A program made the translations under genes and the position numbers. The notes beneath the pieces were generated by a model. It had not been told where the DNA came from and did not search any database. It saw nothing but the letters and a program-made list of their open reading frames with translations. Shown here piece by piece: positions 53,301 to 62,378 of a stretch of DNA of 64,000 nt. Source of the DNA: Streptomyces sp. NBC_01669 (GTDB lineage Bacteria > Actinomycetota > Actinomycetes > Streptomycetales > Streptomycetaceae); assembly GCF_026339735.1 (NCBI RefSeq), contig NZ_JAPEQG010000001.1, positions 7,090,501 through 7,154,500 on the forward strand, read 5' to 3'. Each line of letters opens with the position of its first letter. Within the stretch, counting starts at the first letter, position 1.

Positions 53301-54177
53301 GTATGCCGCTGCCAGGATGGAGAAGCGCGAACCTCGCGCCTTGATGACGCCGATGGTCCGGCAGGCCGTCGACGTCGCCCTCGCTACATCCATGCTTCAG
53401 GTCGGCGTCGACGTCTCCCGGTTCGGACTGATGCTGGTTGTCGGTCAGCCCAAGAACACCGCCGAATACATCCAGGCGTCGTCCCGGGTCGGCCGTGACG
53501 CCAAGCGTCCCGGTCTCGTCGTCACCCTCTACAACTGGTCACGCCCACGCGACCTTGCCCACTACGAGGACTTCGAGCACTACCACGCCACCTTCTATCG
53601 GCAGGTCGAGGCGCTTTCCGTCACCCCGTTCACCCGCCGCGCCCTCGACCGGGGAGCGACCGCCACGTACATCGCCGCACTGCGCCAGGCCGCGTACGAC
53701 ACCTCCCGCAATCTCGACGCCCATGACGTCGATCTGGGCGGCCCGGTCGCCGCCGGTGTCGAAAGCCGCTTCCTGGAACGTGCCGAGAGGGTAGGCGGGG
53801 ACCGGGCCCGTAGATATCTCAGCGAACGGCTGGACCGGCTGAAGGATGAGTGGCGCCGCCAGCGCGATGAGAACAGCGCCGCGCTCGGATACCGGAAGGA
53901 GAAGCGGAAGAACACGATCGTGAGCGGTCTGCTCAAGCGTGCCGACGGATCCCGGTGGACCGAACTCACTGTCGGCATGTCCATGCGTGAGACGGAGAAC
54001 GAGATCAATCTGCTTCTGCCAGGCGGTGGCACCTTCCTCGAAGAATCCGCGGGCGGAGGCCCTGACTGGAACTTCGGCGAGACGCACACCGACAGCGACC
54101 CCGACGCGGTCGCCACCGTGGACAGCGACGAGTACGGACCCACCACCGCCGGCGGAACCGGGAAGGGACAGCGATGA
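50353..54177 (+). CDS. drmA: DISARM helicase DrmA
   Basis: A 1,274-aa SF2 helicase of the DISARM core. Walker A is the variant FFPTGGGKTEAYLG (about 495), the DExH box is LIIQDELHLISG (about 755), and the C-terminal lobe has VALATSMLQVGVDVSRFGLM and AEYIQASSRVGRD (about 1,010-1,050). Cysteines in CPWCGSG (about 620), YCPRGEGADRCPF and CPRHGYRHDD suggest zinc sites between the lobes. The N-terminal 400 residues are DrmA-specific. DrmA with DrmB forms the ssDNA-bound complex that senses incoming phage DNA. Start ATG 50353; drmB overlaps by ATGA. Confidence 0.93.
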   Translation: MPAQPDQAAVPHPLDDVPQTFLSGDSYGVRDGLVTYIRRDLLGPWDGETETLPRSSSGPRDRYLVGMLGPRPHATTSGEIALAAAQSADSDSGDESEGDDSAPQDRLTPQAAGHIWASSMGLSFTVPASVGTLSVTARWGHYTQSEETTDQGTTRRVWSREPVEHPVDIDVTSAAGRSVSLEGDTVVLDVQVRNHRSGNGGEDLRIVELALVNGQEDSREARDARWLFQTSLEVTAFPDGQAAVFFPVDDPLDPANRGNASEDREERRLRLLYRDSLSHAKGRNVAVHAHVRDGERNAHRLTTTWLPEYDVRATTAPTVEDQDLLRGLELGMDELAALAVPGRRSELSAALAPLADGYATWLEQQRRSARSLPDDLRDSALVAIEQALEICDRITLGIDTLAADDTALAAFRFANRAMALQRRNTAIATARTGREEDHGSYREARDEVYGKGKEGASWRPFQLAFVLLNLVSLSKPGHPHRGTGREALVDLLFFPTGGGKTEAYLGLAAYTFALRRLQGTIGSGADARSGEAGVGVLMRYTLRLLTAQQFQRAAALVTACEVLRREEFARDVRWGATPFRIGLWVGTSVSPNWFDEAKEQIAGARESASDKHARVLQVLTCPWCGSGLTARSHMEYDEARRRVLLYCPRGEGADRCPFSRLESPGEGIPVLTVDEEIYRLAPSLLIATVDKFAQLPWNGYAGLLFGRVTEICPRHGYRHDDLDAKTGCGSRHHAKGDLPGVTAQPVARLRPPDLIIQDELHLISGALGTIVGLFESAIDQLCSWSFTDAQGRRHEAGPKIVASTATTKRAADQVLGVFGRKVAVFPPQVLDVGDTFFSRQVELSRENPGRRYLGVCAHGTRLKAAEIRVAEILLLAGQQLFDDYGKPADPYMTLVGYFNATRELAGMRRYMDDDITTRVRSNGSRKGQDTLSDRIVSKSGMLSIQELTSRISSTDIGSALKRLETGFDPERDTSQRRRAFLREYAAARMEKREPRALMTPMVRQAVDVALATSMLQVGVDVSRFGLMLVVGQPKNTAEYIQASSRVGRDAKRPGLVVTLYNWSRPRDLAHYEDFEHYHATFYRQVEALSVTPFTRRALDRGATATYIAALRQAAYDTSRNLDAHDVDLGGPVAAGVESRFLERAERVGGDRARRYLSERLDRLKDEWRRQRDENSAALGYRKEKRKNTIVSGLLKRADGSRWTELTVGMSMRETENEINLLLPGGGTFLEESAGGGPDWNFGETHTDSDPDAVATVDSDEYGPTTAGGTGKGQR

Positions 54178-56066
54178 GCAACAACTCGAACCGCAGGGTC
54201 GGCGCTGTCCGGCCCAGCCACCTCATGTTCACCGCCGGAATCGGTTCCCTCGTGGACCTGCCGAACTTCTCGGTCCTCATCAAGGGGCTTGATTCCTGGA
54301 GCTACAACGGGATCACCGAGTACGACATCGACGAACCGAGGCTGCGCGCCGCCGTCAACCGCTCCCTCCAGCGCTACGGGCGCGGGCAGATCGAACAGCT
54401 GCGTGCTGCTCCCTGGCTGGAGGGCGGCGACAGCGACCCGAAGGGCTGGGCTGCGCAGGGTATCGGGGTGCCGGTGACCCCGTTCCCGCAGTGGCTGCGT
54501 TGCACCGCCTGCAATGTCCTCGCCGCGGTCGACTCGGGCGAGTTCGCCTTCATCAACTCCAACCCGCGTACCCCGCACGAGGCGAAGTTCGTCCACGACT
54601 GCAAGCGGGGCAAGCCCCTTGCCGTCGCGGCCCGCTTCACCCTCGTCTGCACGGCAGGTCATCTGGACGAGTTTCCGTACACGGCATACGTCCACCACGG
54701 GCAGACCTGTGCCAAGACCCCTCGTCCCAAGCTGCGCATGAAGGACCACGGCGGAAATCAGGCGGCCAACGTCACCATCGAATGCGTCGCCTGCGGTACG
54801 AAGCGCAACATCCGTGAGGCGATGGGAGAACGTGGTCGCCGAAATCTGCCGGCGTGCCGCGGACGCCACCCGCACCTGGGTACGTACGAGGGAAACGGTT
54901 GCACCCAGGGCGCCGTACTGATGGTCGCAGGTGCGTCCAACCAGTGGTTCCCGTTGACCCTCAGCGCTCTTGCCCTGCCCAAGGGGCAGGGTGGCGACAT
55001 CGAGAAGCTGCTCGACGATCACTGGCCCGATCTCCAGATCGTCGTTGAACGGGCCCAGTTCGACTTCATGGCAAGCATGAGCAAGTTCGGGTTCCTGCAA
55101 CAGTTCGACGCCGATGCGGTGGTCGCTGCCATTGCCGCTCGCAAGGCCGGGACAGCCGGGCCGGCCCCCTCAGCGCCCGATGTCCAAGCGGACCTGTACG
55201 GCCCCGAGTGGGACGCCCTCTCCGGTCCCATTCCGCAGTCGAGCGACGACTTCACGTTGCGGCAGATACGTGTGCCGGCGTCACTCGACGAGTTGTTCTC
55301 CGATGTGCGGCAGGTGGAGCGCCTTCGGGAGGCCCGCGCTCTTATCGGCTTCACCCGCCTCGACGCCCCCGATCCCGAGTCGCCCGAAATCGCCACCCGG
55401 GTCGATCTTTCCCGCGGTACGCAGAACTGGGTGCCGGCCAGCGAGGTGCGCGGTGAAGGTATCTTCCTGAGGGTGCACGACCAGCTCATGGCCGAGTGGG
55501 TGGCGAGGGTGGAGAAGTCGCCGCATATGGAGGCCCACCGGGAAGCCTTCGGCCGATTCCGTACCAATCGCAAGTCGGATCGCATGACCAGCGACTTCGA
55601 TCCCCTGCACGGCTGGCCGGGGGCGCGCTACATCGCTCTTCATACCCTCTCGCACCTTCTGATACGGACAATTGCGCTGGAATGCGGCTACAACTCGGCT
55701 TCTCTCGCCGAGCGGATCTATGCAGGCGATGAGGAGAACCCGAGGACGGGGATCCTCATCTACACCGCTGTGCCGGACTCAGAAGGCACCCTCGGTGGCC
55801 TTGTCTCACTGGCGGAGGAGCGAGAGTTCGACCGGATCGTCCGCCGTGCTCTGGCAGATGCGTCGCACTGCTCGGCCGACCCGTTGTGCTCCGAGAGGCT
55901 GCCGCACGACCCCGCCGACTTCCTTCACGGAGCTGCCTGCCACGTCTGTCTGTTCGTCTCCGAGACCACCTGTGAGCGCGGCAACCGCTTTCTCGACCGC
56001 CGCTTCCTCGTCCCGCTCACCGGAGACAATGACCAGGTGCTCACACCGGTCGGTCTGCTGTCGTGA
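54174..56066 (+). CDS. drmB: DISARM DUF1998 protein DrmB
   Basis: A 630-aa partner of DrmA. The DUF1998 region is C-terminal with ALHTLSHLLIRTIALECGYN and the cysteine set CSADPLCSER ... ACHVCLFVSETTCERGNRFLDR (about 565-606), a probable zinc site. Further CxxC pairs occur at LRCTACNVLAA (about 107) and CVACGTKR (about 205). The N-terminus RVGAVRPSHLMFTAGIGSLV is the conserved entry to the family. It overlaps drmA (ATGA) and drmC (GTGA), so the three are translationally coupled. Confidence 0.93.
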   Translation: MSNNSNRRVGAVRPSHLMFTAGIGSLVDLPNFSVLIKGLDSWSYNGITEYDIDEPRLRAAVNRSLQRYGRGQIEQLRAAPWLEGGDSDPKGWAAQGIGVPVTPFPQWLRCTACNVLAAVDSGEFAFINSNPRTPHEAKFVHDCKRGKPLAVAARFTLVCTAGHLDEFPYTAYVHHGQTCAKTPRPKLRMKDHGGNQAANVTIECVACGTKRNIREAMGERGRRNLPACRGRHPHLGTYEGNGCTQGAVLMVAGASNQWFPLTLSALALPKGQGGDIEKLLDDHWPDLQIVVERAQFDFMASMSKFGFLQQFDADAVVAAIAARKAGTAGPAPSAPDVQADLYGPEWDALSGPIPQSSDDFTLRQIRVPASLDELFSDVRQVERLREARALIGFTRLDAPDPESPEIATRVDLSRGTQNWVPASEVRGEGIFLRVHDQLMAEWVARVEKSPHMEAHREAFGRFRTNRKSDRMTSDFDPLHGWPGARYIALHTLSHLLIRTIALECGYNSASLAERIYAGDEENPRTGILIYTAVPDSEGTLGGLVSLAEEREFDRIVRRALADASHCSADPLCSERLPHDPADFLHGAACHVCLFVSETTCERGNRFLDRRFLVPLTGDNDQVLTPVGLLS

Positions 56067-56827
56067 GCAGACGCAGTTTCGAGTCCGCGGCCGAGGCGGC
56101 GGCCGTGGCTCTCGGTCCCTCCCGTACGAAGGACCTGGCCGGGCTGTTGGCCCGGGGGCACAGCAGGGAACGGGCTCTGACCGAACTTGCGACGCCGGGA
56201 GTCCGGGAGGCCGTCGCGAAGCTGTACGAGGCAGTGGAGGAGGACTCGCTGCCCTGTCCGGAAGCCGCGGCCTACCTGCGGGGCTATGTCGCGGCGCAAC
56301 TGCGTGCACAGGACGCGGTCCAGGTCAGAACGGTGTGGAGCGGGCCCTCCACGCCCGCGGTACCGGTGCGGGCGACCGCTCAGGTACTGGTCGAGGTCAT
56401 CGATGATGCCCGTGACGAACTGCTCGCCATGACCTATGCGGCCCGCCCCTATCCGGCGCTGACACAGGCCCTGACCGAGGCCACCGCCAGAGGCGTGCAG
56501 ACGCATGTGGTGGTCGAGACGCTGGCCGGCGCGCGCGGCCTCCTCTCTGGCCGCGAGCCGGCCGGCGCGTTCGCATCCGTGCCCGGATTGCGTCTTTGGC
56601 ACTGGGTGCGCGACCCAGACGCCGACTCCTATGCACGCCAGCACGCGAAACTCGCAGTCGCCGACCGCCGTGTCCTCTTCCTGGGCAGCGCGAACCTTAC
56701 GGAGTCCGCTGCCCGGCGCAACATCGAGGCGGGCGTTCTGGTACGTGGCGGAGATGCGCCGCAACGGGCCGCCGAGCACATCGTGGAGCTTCAGCGCCGA
56801 GGAATACTTCGGCGCTTCCACGTATGA
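56063..56827 (+). CDS. drmC: DISARM phospholipase D-like protein DrmC
   Basis: A 254-aa PLD-family protein. One HKD-type motif is visible, QHAKLAVADRRVLFLGSANL (about 193-212), with downstream NIEAGVLV. A single motif implies dimerisation for activity. Residues 80-150 hold the first PLD lobe (VEVIDDARDELLAMTYAAR). DrmC was reported to be less essential than the rest for DISARM protection (from memory). GTG 56063 overlaps the drmB stop. Its end marks the right border of the recognisable island; the next DNA is a decayed gene. Confidence 0.92.
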   Translation: MSRRSFESAAEAAAVALGPSRTKDLAGLLARGHSRERALTELATPGVREAVAKLYEAVEEDSLPCPEAAAYLRGYVAAQLRAQDAVQVRTVWSGPSTPAVPVRATAQVLVEVIDDARDELLAMTYAARPYPALTQALTEATARGVQTHVVVETLAGARGLLSGREPAGAFASVPGLRLWHWVRDPDADSYARQHAKLAVADRRVLFLGSANLTESAARRNIEAGVLVRGGDAPQRAAEHIVELQRRGILRRFHV

Positions 56828-56908
56828 GGAAGCTCCGGATCTCCTTGTCGAAGCGACAGGGCGCCCCATTGCCCCCGCAGACGGGCGGCGCGGTTACCGG
56901 GACATGCC

Positions 56909-57384
56909 TCAGGTGAGCGCCGGGCCCCCGGGGATGGTCTGCGTGCGCGTCGCGTCCGTATCGTCCTGCCTGCGGCGCATGGCGAGCAGCAGGGTGAGCG
57001 CCGTGCCGACGACCGCCCACGCGGACAGCACCAGCAGCGGTCGTCACCGCGTTTCCGTTGAAGTACGCGATCGAGCGCGCCACCCAGGTCCCCGCACCCG
57101 GTGGCAGCGCGGGGCCGATCGCCCGCCAGAAGTCCGGCAGCATCGGCAGCGGGAAGGCGCCGCCCGCGCTCGGGTTGCCCGCGATCACGATGATCAGGAC
57201 GGCCAGGCCGATGCCGACGTGCTGGTGAGCGCCTGCAGGGCGAGTGTGATCACGCCGTCGCCTTCGGGGCGTGCAGCACCCCGATGTAGGACGCGATGAA
57301 CAGCAGTTGCAGCGCGAGCACGCCGATGACGGGCAGTGCGGCCCGTGGAGTGACGGCCTTCTTCGCCTCGTCAGCGAAAGTCAT
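56909..57384 (-). pseudogene. Decayed membrane-protein gene (DUF3533/ABC-2-permease-like)
   Basis: From ATG 57384 the minus strand encodes an N-terminus with one membrane segment (AALPVIGVLALQLLFIASYI), then stops at KATA after about 43 codons. A second stretch in another frame (AVLIIVIAGNPSAGGAFPLP, then LPDFWRAIGPALPPGAGTWV) resembles the C-terminal part of DUF3533/YhgE-like membrane proteins. A further one-base shift is needed to read the last membrane segment (LLVLSAWAVVGTALTLLLAM) to the stop at 56909. Most of the middle of such a protein (usually over 350 aa) is missing. So this is a remnant with an internal deletion and at least one frameshift. Confidence 0.75.
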
Positions 57385-57650
57385 GCCCCCCACGGTCCCG
57401 GGTGTCCCCTGTCGGCGCAGGTGGGGCCGGGCCGAATGGCTGCCCGGCTCACCCGCCGGATGACCCGTGCCTGGCGCGCATCGCTGCGCAGCATGCTGTG
57501 GTTTTCCTGCCGACGCCTTGCGTGAGGAGAGTTCCCTCGCGGTGACGGTGAGTCCCGATGGAGTCGCGGTGAGCCGCTGTGTGGAATGCCACGAAATAGA
57601 TCACGCGCTCGAATCGCACCATCGATCGAGGTGGATGGGGGTTAGAGTAA
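57385..57650. other. Intergenic region upstream of dnaE2
   Basis: About 265 bases with no supported gene. Open frames crossing it lack a ribosome site and codon bias. It ends in the dnaE2 promoter. Confidence 0.45.
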
Positions 57651-57666
57651 TCGAACGCGCGTACGA
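57643..57666 (+). promoter_or_regulatory. LexA (SOS) box and -10 region of the dnaE2 operon
   Basis: TCGAACGCGCGTACGA at 57651-57666 matches the actinobacterial SOS box TCGAAC-N4-GTTCGA with one mismatch (GTACGA). A TAGAGT at 57643-57648 fits a -10 box, so LexA would cover the transcription start. It is 50 bases before the dnaE2 ATG. DNA-damage control of dnaE2 is established in mycobacteria. Confidence 0.8.
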
Positions 57667-57716
57667 TGAATGTATCGGGCAAAGGACTCAAATGGGGTGA
57701 GTGATGGAGGTGCGGC

Positions 57717-60700
57717 ATGGCGGGTTACGCCCATCTGCACGTCGCGTCCGGATACTCCGCCCGCTACGGTGCCGCCCATCCCGAACAGCTTGTCCGGCGA
57801 GCGGCTGAGCGCGGCACGACGGCGCTCGCGCTCACCGACCGGGACACGGTCACCGGTGCCGTACGGTTCGCGAAAGCCTGCGCCGAAGCCGGGATCAAGC
57901 CGGTCTTCGGCATCGATCTGGCCGTGGAGGCCATCGCACCCCCTCCTCCGGTGCAGCGCCGCCGCACCCCGGCGCGCGGTGGCGCGCACGTCGTCGAGCC
58001 GCCCCTGCGGGTGGTGTTGCTCGCGCGGAACCGGACGGGATGGGCGCGGCTGTGCCGCATCACGTCGGCCGCGCACACGGGCACGGCAGGCGGCGCGGCC
58101 CCGGTGGTGGTGCCGTGGGAAGCGCTGCGCGAGTACGGCGGTCCCGGTCTGATCGTGCTGCTCGGACCGCTCTCGGAGCCGGTACGGGCCCTGGCGGCAG
58201 GCCGGGAGGACGTCGCGGCGAAGCTGCTGGCGCCGTGGCGGGAGATCTTCGGCAGAGGTGTACGGCTGGAGGCTGTCGTGCACAGGCGGTCCGGTACGGG
58301 CCCGGGATCACTGCGGCTGGCCGCCCGCACCCTGGCGCTGGCCGACCGTACCGGCACCACCGTCGTGCTCTCCAATGCCGTCCGCTATGCCGACCCGGAC
58401 CAGCACCGGCTCGCCGACATCCTTGATGCCGCGCGGCTGCTGCGCCCCATCGACCGGCGCCGCCTGGACAGCGGGCAGCGCTGGCTCAAGGGTGAAGGAG
58501 CGATGGCGCGCATCGCGCAGTTGATCGCCGAGTGTGCCGGAGCGGACACCCGGCGGGCAGGCCGTTTGCTGGCGGACACCGCCGCCACGGCGGCCGAGTG
58601 CTCCGTCGATCCCAGGGCGGACCTGGGGCTGGGCACACCCCACTTTCCGGAACCGGAAGTGCTCGGAGTCGAGCCGGGAACGGGCGGCGCGGCACAGTTT
58701 CTGCGTCGCCAGTGCGAGGCCGGCATGGTCCGGCGCGGCCTGGACCGTGACCGGGCGGCGCTCGACCGGCTGGACGAAGAGCTCGGCGTGATCTCCGAGC
58801 TGAACTACGACTCGTACTTCCTCGCCGTCGGCCAGGTCGTGGCCGATATCCGGGAGCTGGGCATTCGGGTCGCGGCCCGCGGCTCGGGCGCCGGTTCGAT
58901 GGTCTGCCACGCGCTGGGCATCGCCACGGCCAACCCGCTCGATCACCGCCTGCTGTTCGAACGCTTCCTGAGCGTGCGACGGGCGTCCCTGCCCGACATC
59001 GACATCGACGTGGAGTCCGCCAGAAGGCTGGAGTGCTACGACGCGATCTTCGCCCGGTTCGGCACCGAGCGCGTGGCGGTCACCGCGATGCCCGAGACCT
59101 ATCGGGCCCGCCGGGCGCTGAGGGACACCGGCCTCGCACTGGGGATCGCACCGGCGGACGTCGACCGAATCGCCAAGAGCTTCCCGCACCTGCGGGCATC
59201 GGACATCACCAGCGCACTCGCCGAACTGCCCGAAATGCGTCAACTGGCGGCCGAAGCGAAGCGGTACGGGCCGTTGTGGGAGCTCGCCGAAGGCCTCGAC
59301 TCCCTGGTTCACGGCATGGCCATGCACCCCTGCGGAGTGATTATCAGCGACGCGACGCTCCTGGACCGGCTGCCCGTGCAGCCCACCCCCCAGGGCAACT
59401 ATCCGATGGCGATGGCGGCCAAGGAGGAGATCGAGGCGCTGGGCAACATCAAACTGGACGTTCTGGGGGTGCGGATGCAGTCCGCGATGGCCCACGCCGT
59501 CGCCGATATCGAACGGGCGACCGGCGACCGTATCGATCTGGACGATCCACGGCAGGTGCCGCTCGACGACGTCTTCGCGTTCAAACTCATTCAGGAGAGC
59601 CAGACCATAGGACTGTTCCAGCTCGAATCGCCCGGCCAGCAGGATCTTCTCTCGCGCCTGCAACCCCGCGACCCGCAGGACGTCATCGCCGACATCAGTC
59701 TCTTCCGCCCCGGACCGGTTGCCGGGGGAATGCCCGAGCGGTACATCGCCGCACGTCATGGCGGTACACCGGCCTACGCCCACCCGGACCTCGAACCCGT
59801 GCTCGCCGACACCTACGGCGTGACCATCTGGCACGAGCAGGTCATTGAGACGCTGTCGGTGCTGACCGGCTGCGATCGCGCTCTGGCCGAGGTCGCCCGG
59901 CGGGCACTCGGCGACAAGCACCGACTGCCCAAGATCAAGGACTGGTTCCACCGCCGGGCGGCCGCCCGCGGTTACAGCCCTGCGGTCCGGGACCAGGTGT
60001 GGAAGACCATCGAGGCCTTCGGTGCCTACGGCTTCTGCCGGGCGCACGCGGTCGCCTTCGCCGTACCGGCTCTGCAGAGCGCCTGGCTCAAGGCGCACTA
60101 TCCGGCCTTCCTGCTGGCCGGCCTCCTCGAACACGACCCCGGTATGTGGCCCAAGCGCGTCATTGTCGCCGACGCCCGCCGACGCGGCGTCCCGGTCCTG
60201 CCCGTCGACGTCAACCACTCCAGGACGAAGCACACCGTGGAGCGGGCCGACGGGGAGCAGTGGGGCGTGCGGCTCGCGCTGTCCGCGGTGCGCGGTATCA
60301 GCGAGGAGGAATGCGCGCGGATCGAGGAGGCCCAGCCGTACGGATCGCTGTCGGACTTCTGGCAGCGGGCCCGGCCCAGCCGACCGGTCGCCGAACGCCT
60401 CGCGGAGATCGGCGCGCTGAACTCCCTGCACGACGGGCGCCTCACGCGGCGGGATCTGCTGCTGCAGATCGTCGAACTCCACCGGCAGTCCCGCGCCCGG
60501 TCCGCGAGCAAGGGCCAGTTGCCCATCGACGTGGAGGCGGTCGGCGGAGCGGAGCCGAGCGGCCTGCCGGAGATGACCGGACGCGAAGCCCTCAGCGCGG
60601 AGCTGAACACGCTCGGCATCGACGTGTCCAGGCATCTGATGGAGCACCATCACCGGCTGCTGCGGGAGATCGGTGCCACCGACGCGGCGCATCTGGCCGG

Positions 60701-61172
60701 AGCCCGTCCGGGCGGGCAGGTTCTCGTCGCCGGGGTACGGGCCTCGACGCAGACCCCGCCGATCGCCAGCGGCAAGCGCATCATCTTCGTCACCCTGGAG
60801 GACGGCTCCGGCCTGGTCGACCTGGCCTTCTTCGAGGACTCCCACCCCGCCTGCGCGTACACCGTCTTCCACAGCGGGCTGTTGCTGGTCCGCGGCACGG
60901 TCCAGGTGCGCGGCACCCGCCGCACCGTCGTCGGCACCATGGCCTGGGACCTGGACCGGATCGCCGTCGCCCGTCGCGATCACGGCCCCGAAGCCGCTCT
61001 CTCCCTGCTCGGAGTCAGCCATCCGCAACCGACCCCCGCGCAGCCGCGGCGCACCCTGATCAACGGCACGACAGGCGCCCGGCTGCATCCCTATGCCGAC
61101 CTGCAGCCTGCCGGCAGCGGTTCAGCCGATCTGAGAAAGCTCGGCTACACCAGCCCAGGGAGCGCAGGATGA
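57717..61172 (+). CDS. dnaE2: Error-prone DNA polymerase III alpha subunit DnaE2
   Basis: A 1,151-aa C-family polymerase for translesion synthesis. The PHP domain opens with YAHLHVASGYSARYGAAHPE. The polymerase core contains VAARGSGAGSMVCHALGI and the catalytic aspartates in LPDIDIDVESARR (about residues 420-432), then FQLESPGQQDLLSRLQPRDP and AYGFCRAHAVAFA. A C-terminal OB-fold (about 990-1,070) completes the DnaE2 layout. ATG 57717 is preceded by GGAGGTG. It overlaps the next gene by ATGA. The SOS box upstream supports DNA-damage induction. Confidence 0.93.
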   Translation: MAGYAHLHVASGYSARYGAAHPEQLVRRAAERGTTALALTDRDTVTGAVRFAKACAEAGIKPVFGIDLAVEAIAPPPPVQRRRTPARGGAHVVEPPLRVVLLARNRTGWARLCRITSAAHTGTAGGAAPVVVPWEALREYGGPGLIVLLGPLSEPVRALAAGREDVAAKLLAPWREIFGRGVRLEAVVHRRSGTGPGSLRLAARTLALADRTGTTVVLSNAVRYADPDQHRLADILDAARLLRPIDRRRLDSGQRWLKGEGAMARIAQLIAECAGADTRRAGRLLADTAATAAECSVDPRADLGLGTPHFPEPEVLGVEPGTGGAAQFLRRQCEAGMVRRGLDRDRAALDRLDEELGVISELNYDSYFLAVGQVVADIRELGIRVAARGSGAGSMVCHALGIATANPLDHRLLFERFLSVRRASLPDIDIDVESARRLECYDAIFARFGTERVAVTAMPETYRARRALRDTGLALGIAPADVDRIAKSFPHLRASDITSALAELPEMRQLAAEAKRYGPLWELAEGLDSLVHGMAMHPCGVIISDATLLDRLPVQPTPQGNYPMAMAAKEEIEALGNIKLDVLGVRMQSAMAHAVADIERATGDRIDLDDPRQVPLDDVFAFKLIQESQTIGLFQLESPGQQDLLSRLQPRDPQDVIADISLFRPGPVAGGMPERYIAARHGGTPAYAHPDLEPVLADTYGVTIWHEQVIETLSVLTGCDRALAEVARRALGDKHRLPKIKDWFHRRAAARGYSPAVRDQVWKTIEAFGAYGFCRAHAVAFAVPALQSAWLKAHYPAFLLAGLLEHDPGMWPKRVIVADARRRGVPVLPVDVNHSRTKHTVERADGEQWGVRLALSAVRGISEEECARIEEAQPYGSLSDFWQRARPSRPVAERLAEIGALNSLHDGRLTRRDLLLQIVELHRQSRARSASKGQLPIDVEAVGGAEPSGLPEMTGREALSAELNTLGIDVSRHLMEHHHRLLREIGATDAAHLAGARPGGQVLVAGVRASTQTPPIASGKRIIFVTLEDGSGLVDLAFFEDSHPACAYTVFHSGLLLVRGTVQVRGTRRTVVGTMAWDLDRIAVARRDHGPEAALSLLGVSHPQPTPAQPRRTLINGTTGARLHPYADLQPAGSGSADLRKLGYTSPGSAG

Positions 61173-62170
61173 CCACGCGCCGACGGCACATCGCCCACCT
61201 GCACCTGCACGCCCTGCCGTACGAAGGACGGTACGTGGACGCGATCGACCTGCTGACCGGCATCACCCCCCATGTGCAGGCGGTGTCGCCCGATGCTGTC
61301 CAGCTCGACCTGACGTCCGCGCTCAGGTACTTCGACCTCACCCCGTACGACGTGGTTCAGCTTGCGAAACTCAGACTGTTGGCCTTGTACGGCATCGAGA
61401 GCAGTGCAGGGCTCGCCGGCAACCGCATGCTGGCCACCATGGCGGCCGACTCGTCCGCGTCGGGACACACCACCTGGGTTCCCGTCGAACAGGCCGCCGC
61501 CTGGCTGCGCCCCCGCCCGGTCACCGCGCTGCCCGGAATCGGCCGCGCCACCGCGGCCACGCTCGGCCGGTACGGCCTGCACACCATCGGTCAGGTTGCC
61601 GACGTACCCCCGGCGACCCTGCAACGCATTCTCGGCGTCGGCCAGGCCCGACTGCTGACCGAGCGGGCCCGCGGTCATGATCCCCGCCCGGTCGTCCCGC
61701 TGGAACCGGCGGCACATCTGATGGCCGATCTCGTGCTCGACCAGGACTGTCTCGACCCGGTGCGGCATCACCGCGCGGTCCTGGGACTCGCCGACCGGAT
61801 CGGCCAACGCCTGCGTGGTGAAAGCCAGGTCACCGGCCGCCTCACGCTCACGGTGCGGTACGCCGACCGCAGCTCCACCACGCGTACGTGCACGCTGGCG
61901 GAACCCACCGACCACTCGCCCGCCCTCGTCACGGCTGCTCTGGGTCTGCTGACCGCTCTCGGGCTGCAGCGAGCACGAGTCCGTGCCTTCGTGATCCGCG
62001 CCGACGACCTGCTGCCGGCCGACAGGGCTCACCGCCAACTCTCCCTGGACCCGGGCGATTACCGTGCCCGTGCCGCCGAAGCCGCCGCGGACCGGGCCAG
62101 GCGGCGCTTCGGACCCGAGGCCGTACATCCCGCCGCTCTGGCCGGCGAGCGACTCGGACCTCGGCGATGA
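61169..62170 (+). CDS. ImuB-like, catalytically degenerate Y-family polymerase homologue
   Basis: A 333-aa protein related to DinB/ImuB. The helix-hairpin-helix/thumb region is clear (AWLRPRPVTALPGIGRATAATLGRYGLHTIGQVADVPP, about 112-150 in the text split here), and a little-finger-like domain follows. The N-terminal catalytic aspartate motif is replaced by RRHIAHLHLH, and the SxDE motif is degenerate (SPDAVQLDLTSA), so it should not polymerise. In mycobacteria ImuB is an inactive hub linking DnaE2 to the beta clamp. No ImuA' gene is present. ATG 61169 overlaps the dnaE2 stop; the long upstream open frame is a shadow of dnaE2. Confidence 0.85.
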   Translation: MTTRRRHIAHLHLHALPYEGRYVDAIDLLTGITPHVQAVSPDAVQLDLTSALRYFDLTPYDVVQLAKLRLLALYGIESSAGLAGNRMLATMAADSSASGHTTWVPVEQAAAWLRPRPVTALPGIGRATAATLGRYGLHTIGQVADVPPATLQRILGVGQARLLTERARGHDPRPVVPLEPAAHLMADLVLDQDCLDPVRHHRAVLGLADRIGQRLRGESQVTGRLTLTVRYADRSSTTRTCTLAEPTDHSPALVTAALGLLTALGLQRARVRAFVIRADDLLPADRAHRQLSLDPGDYRARAAEAAADRARRRFGPEAVHPAALAGERLGPRR

Positions 62171-62378
62171 GGATCCTCGGGGGCCGGACGCGACCGACCT
62201 GTGGTCACGATCGCCCCGCCGGAGCGCACCGATGCCGTCTCCGCCCTGCAGCGCACGTTTTCGACGACGTGATACGTCCCCGGGCGAGGCGTGCACAGCT
62301 GTACGCGGTCGTCGTGGATGATCGACCCGTTGCCTGACGTGTCGTCATATCGGGTTCGCGTGAACCTGGGATGATGCT

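Noticed and set aside
59999-61168. Long upstream extension of the ImuB-like frame
   Set aside because: It is the alternate frame of dnaE2; ATGA overlap at 61169 is the natural start.
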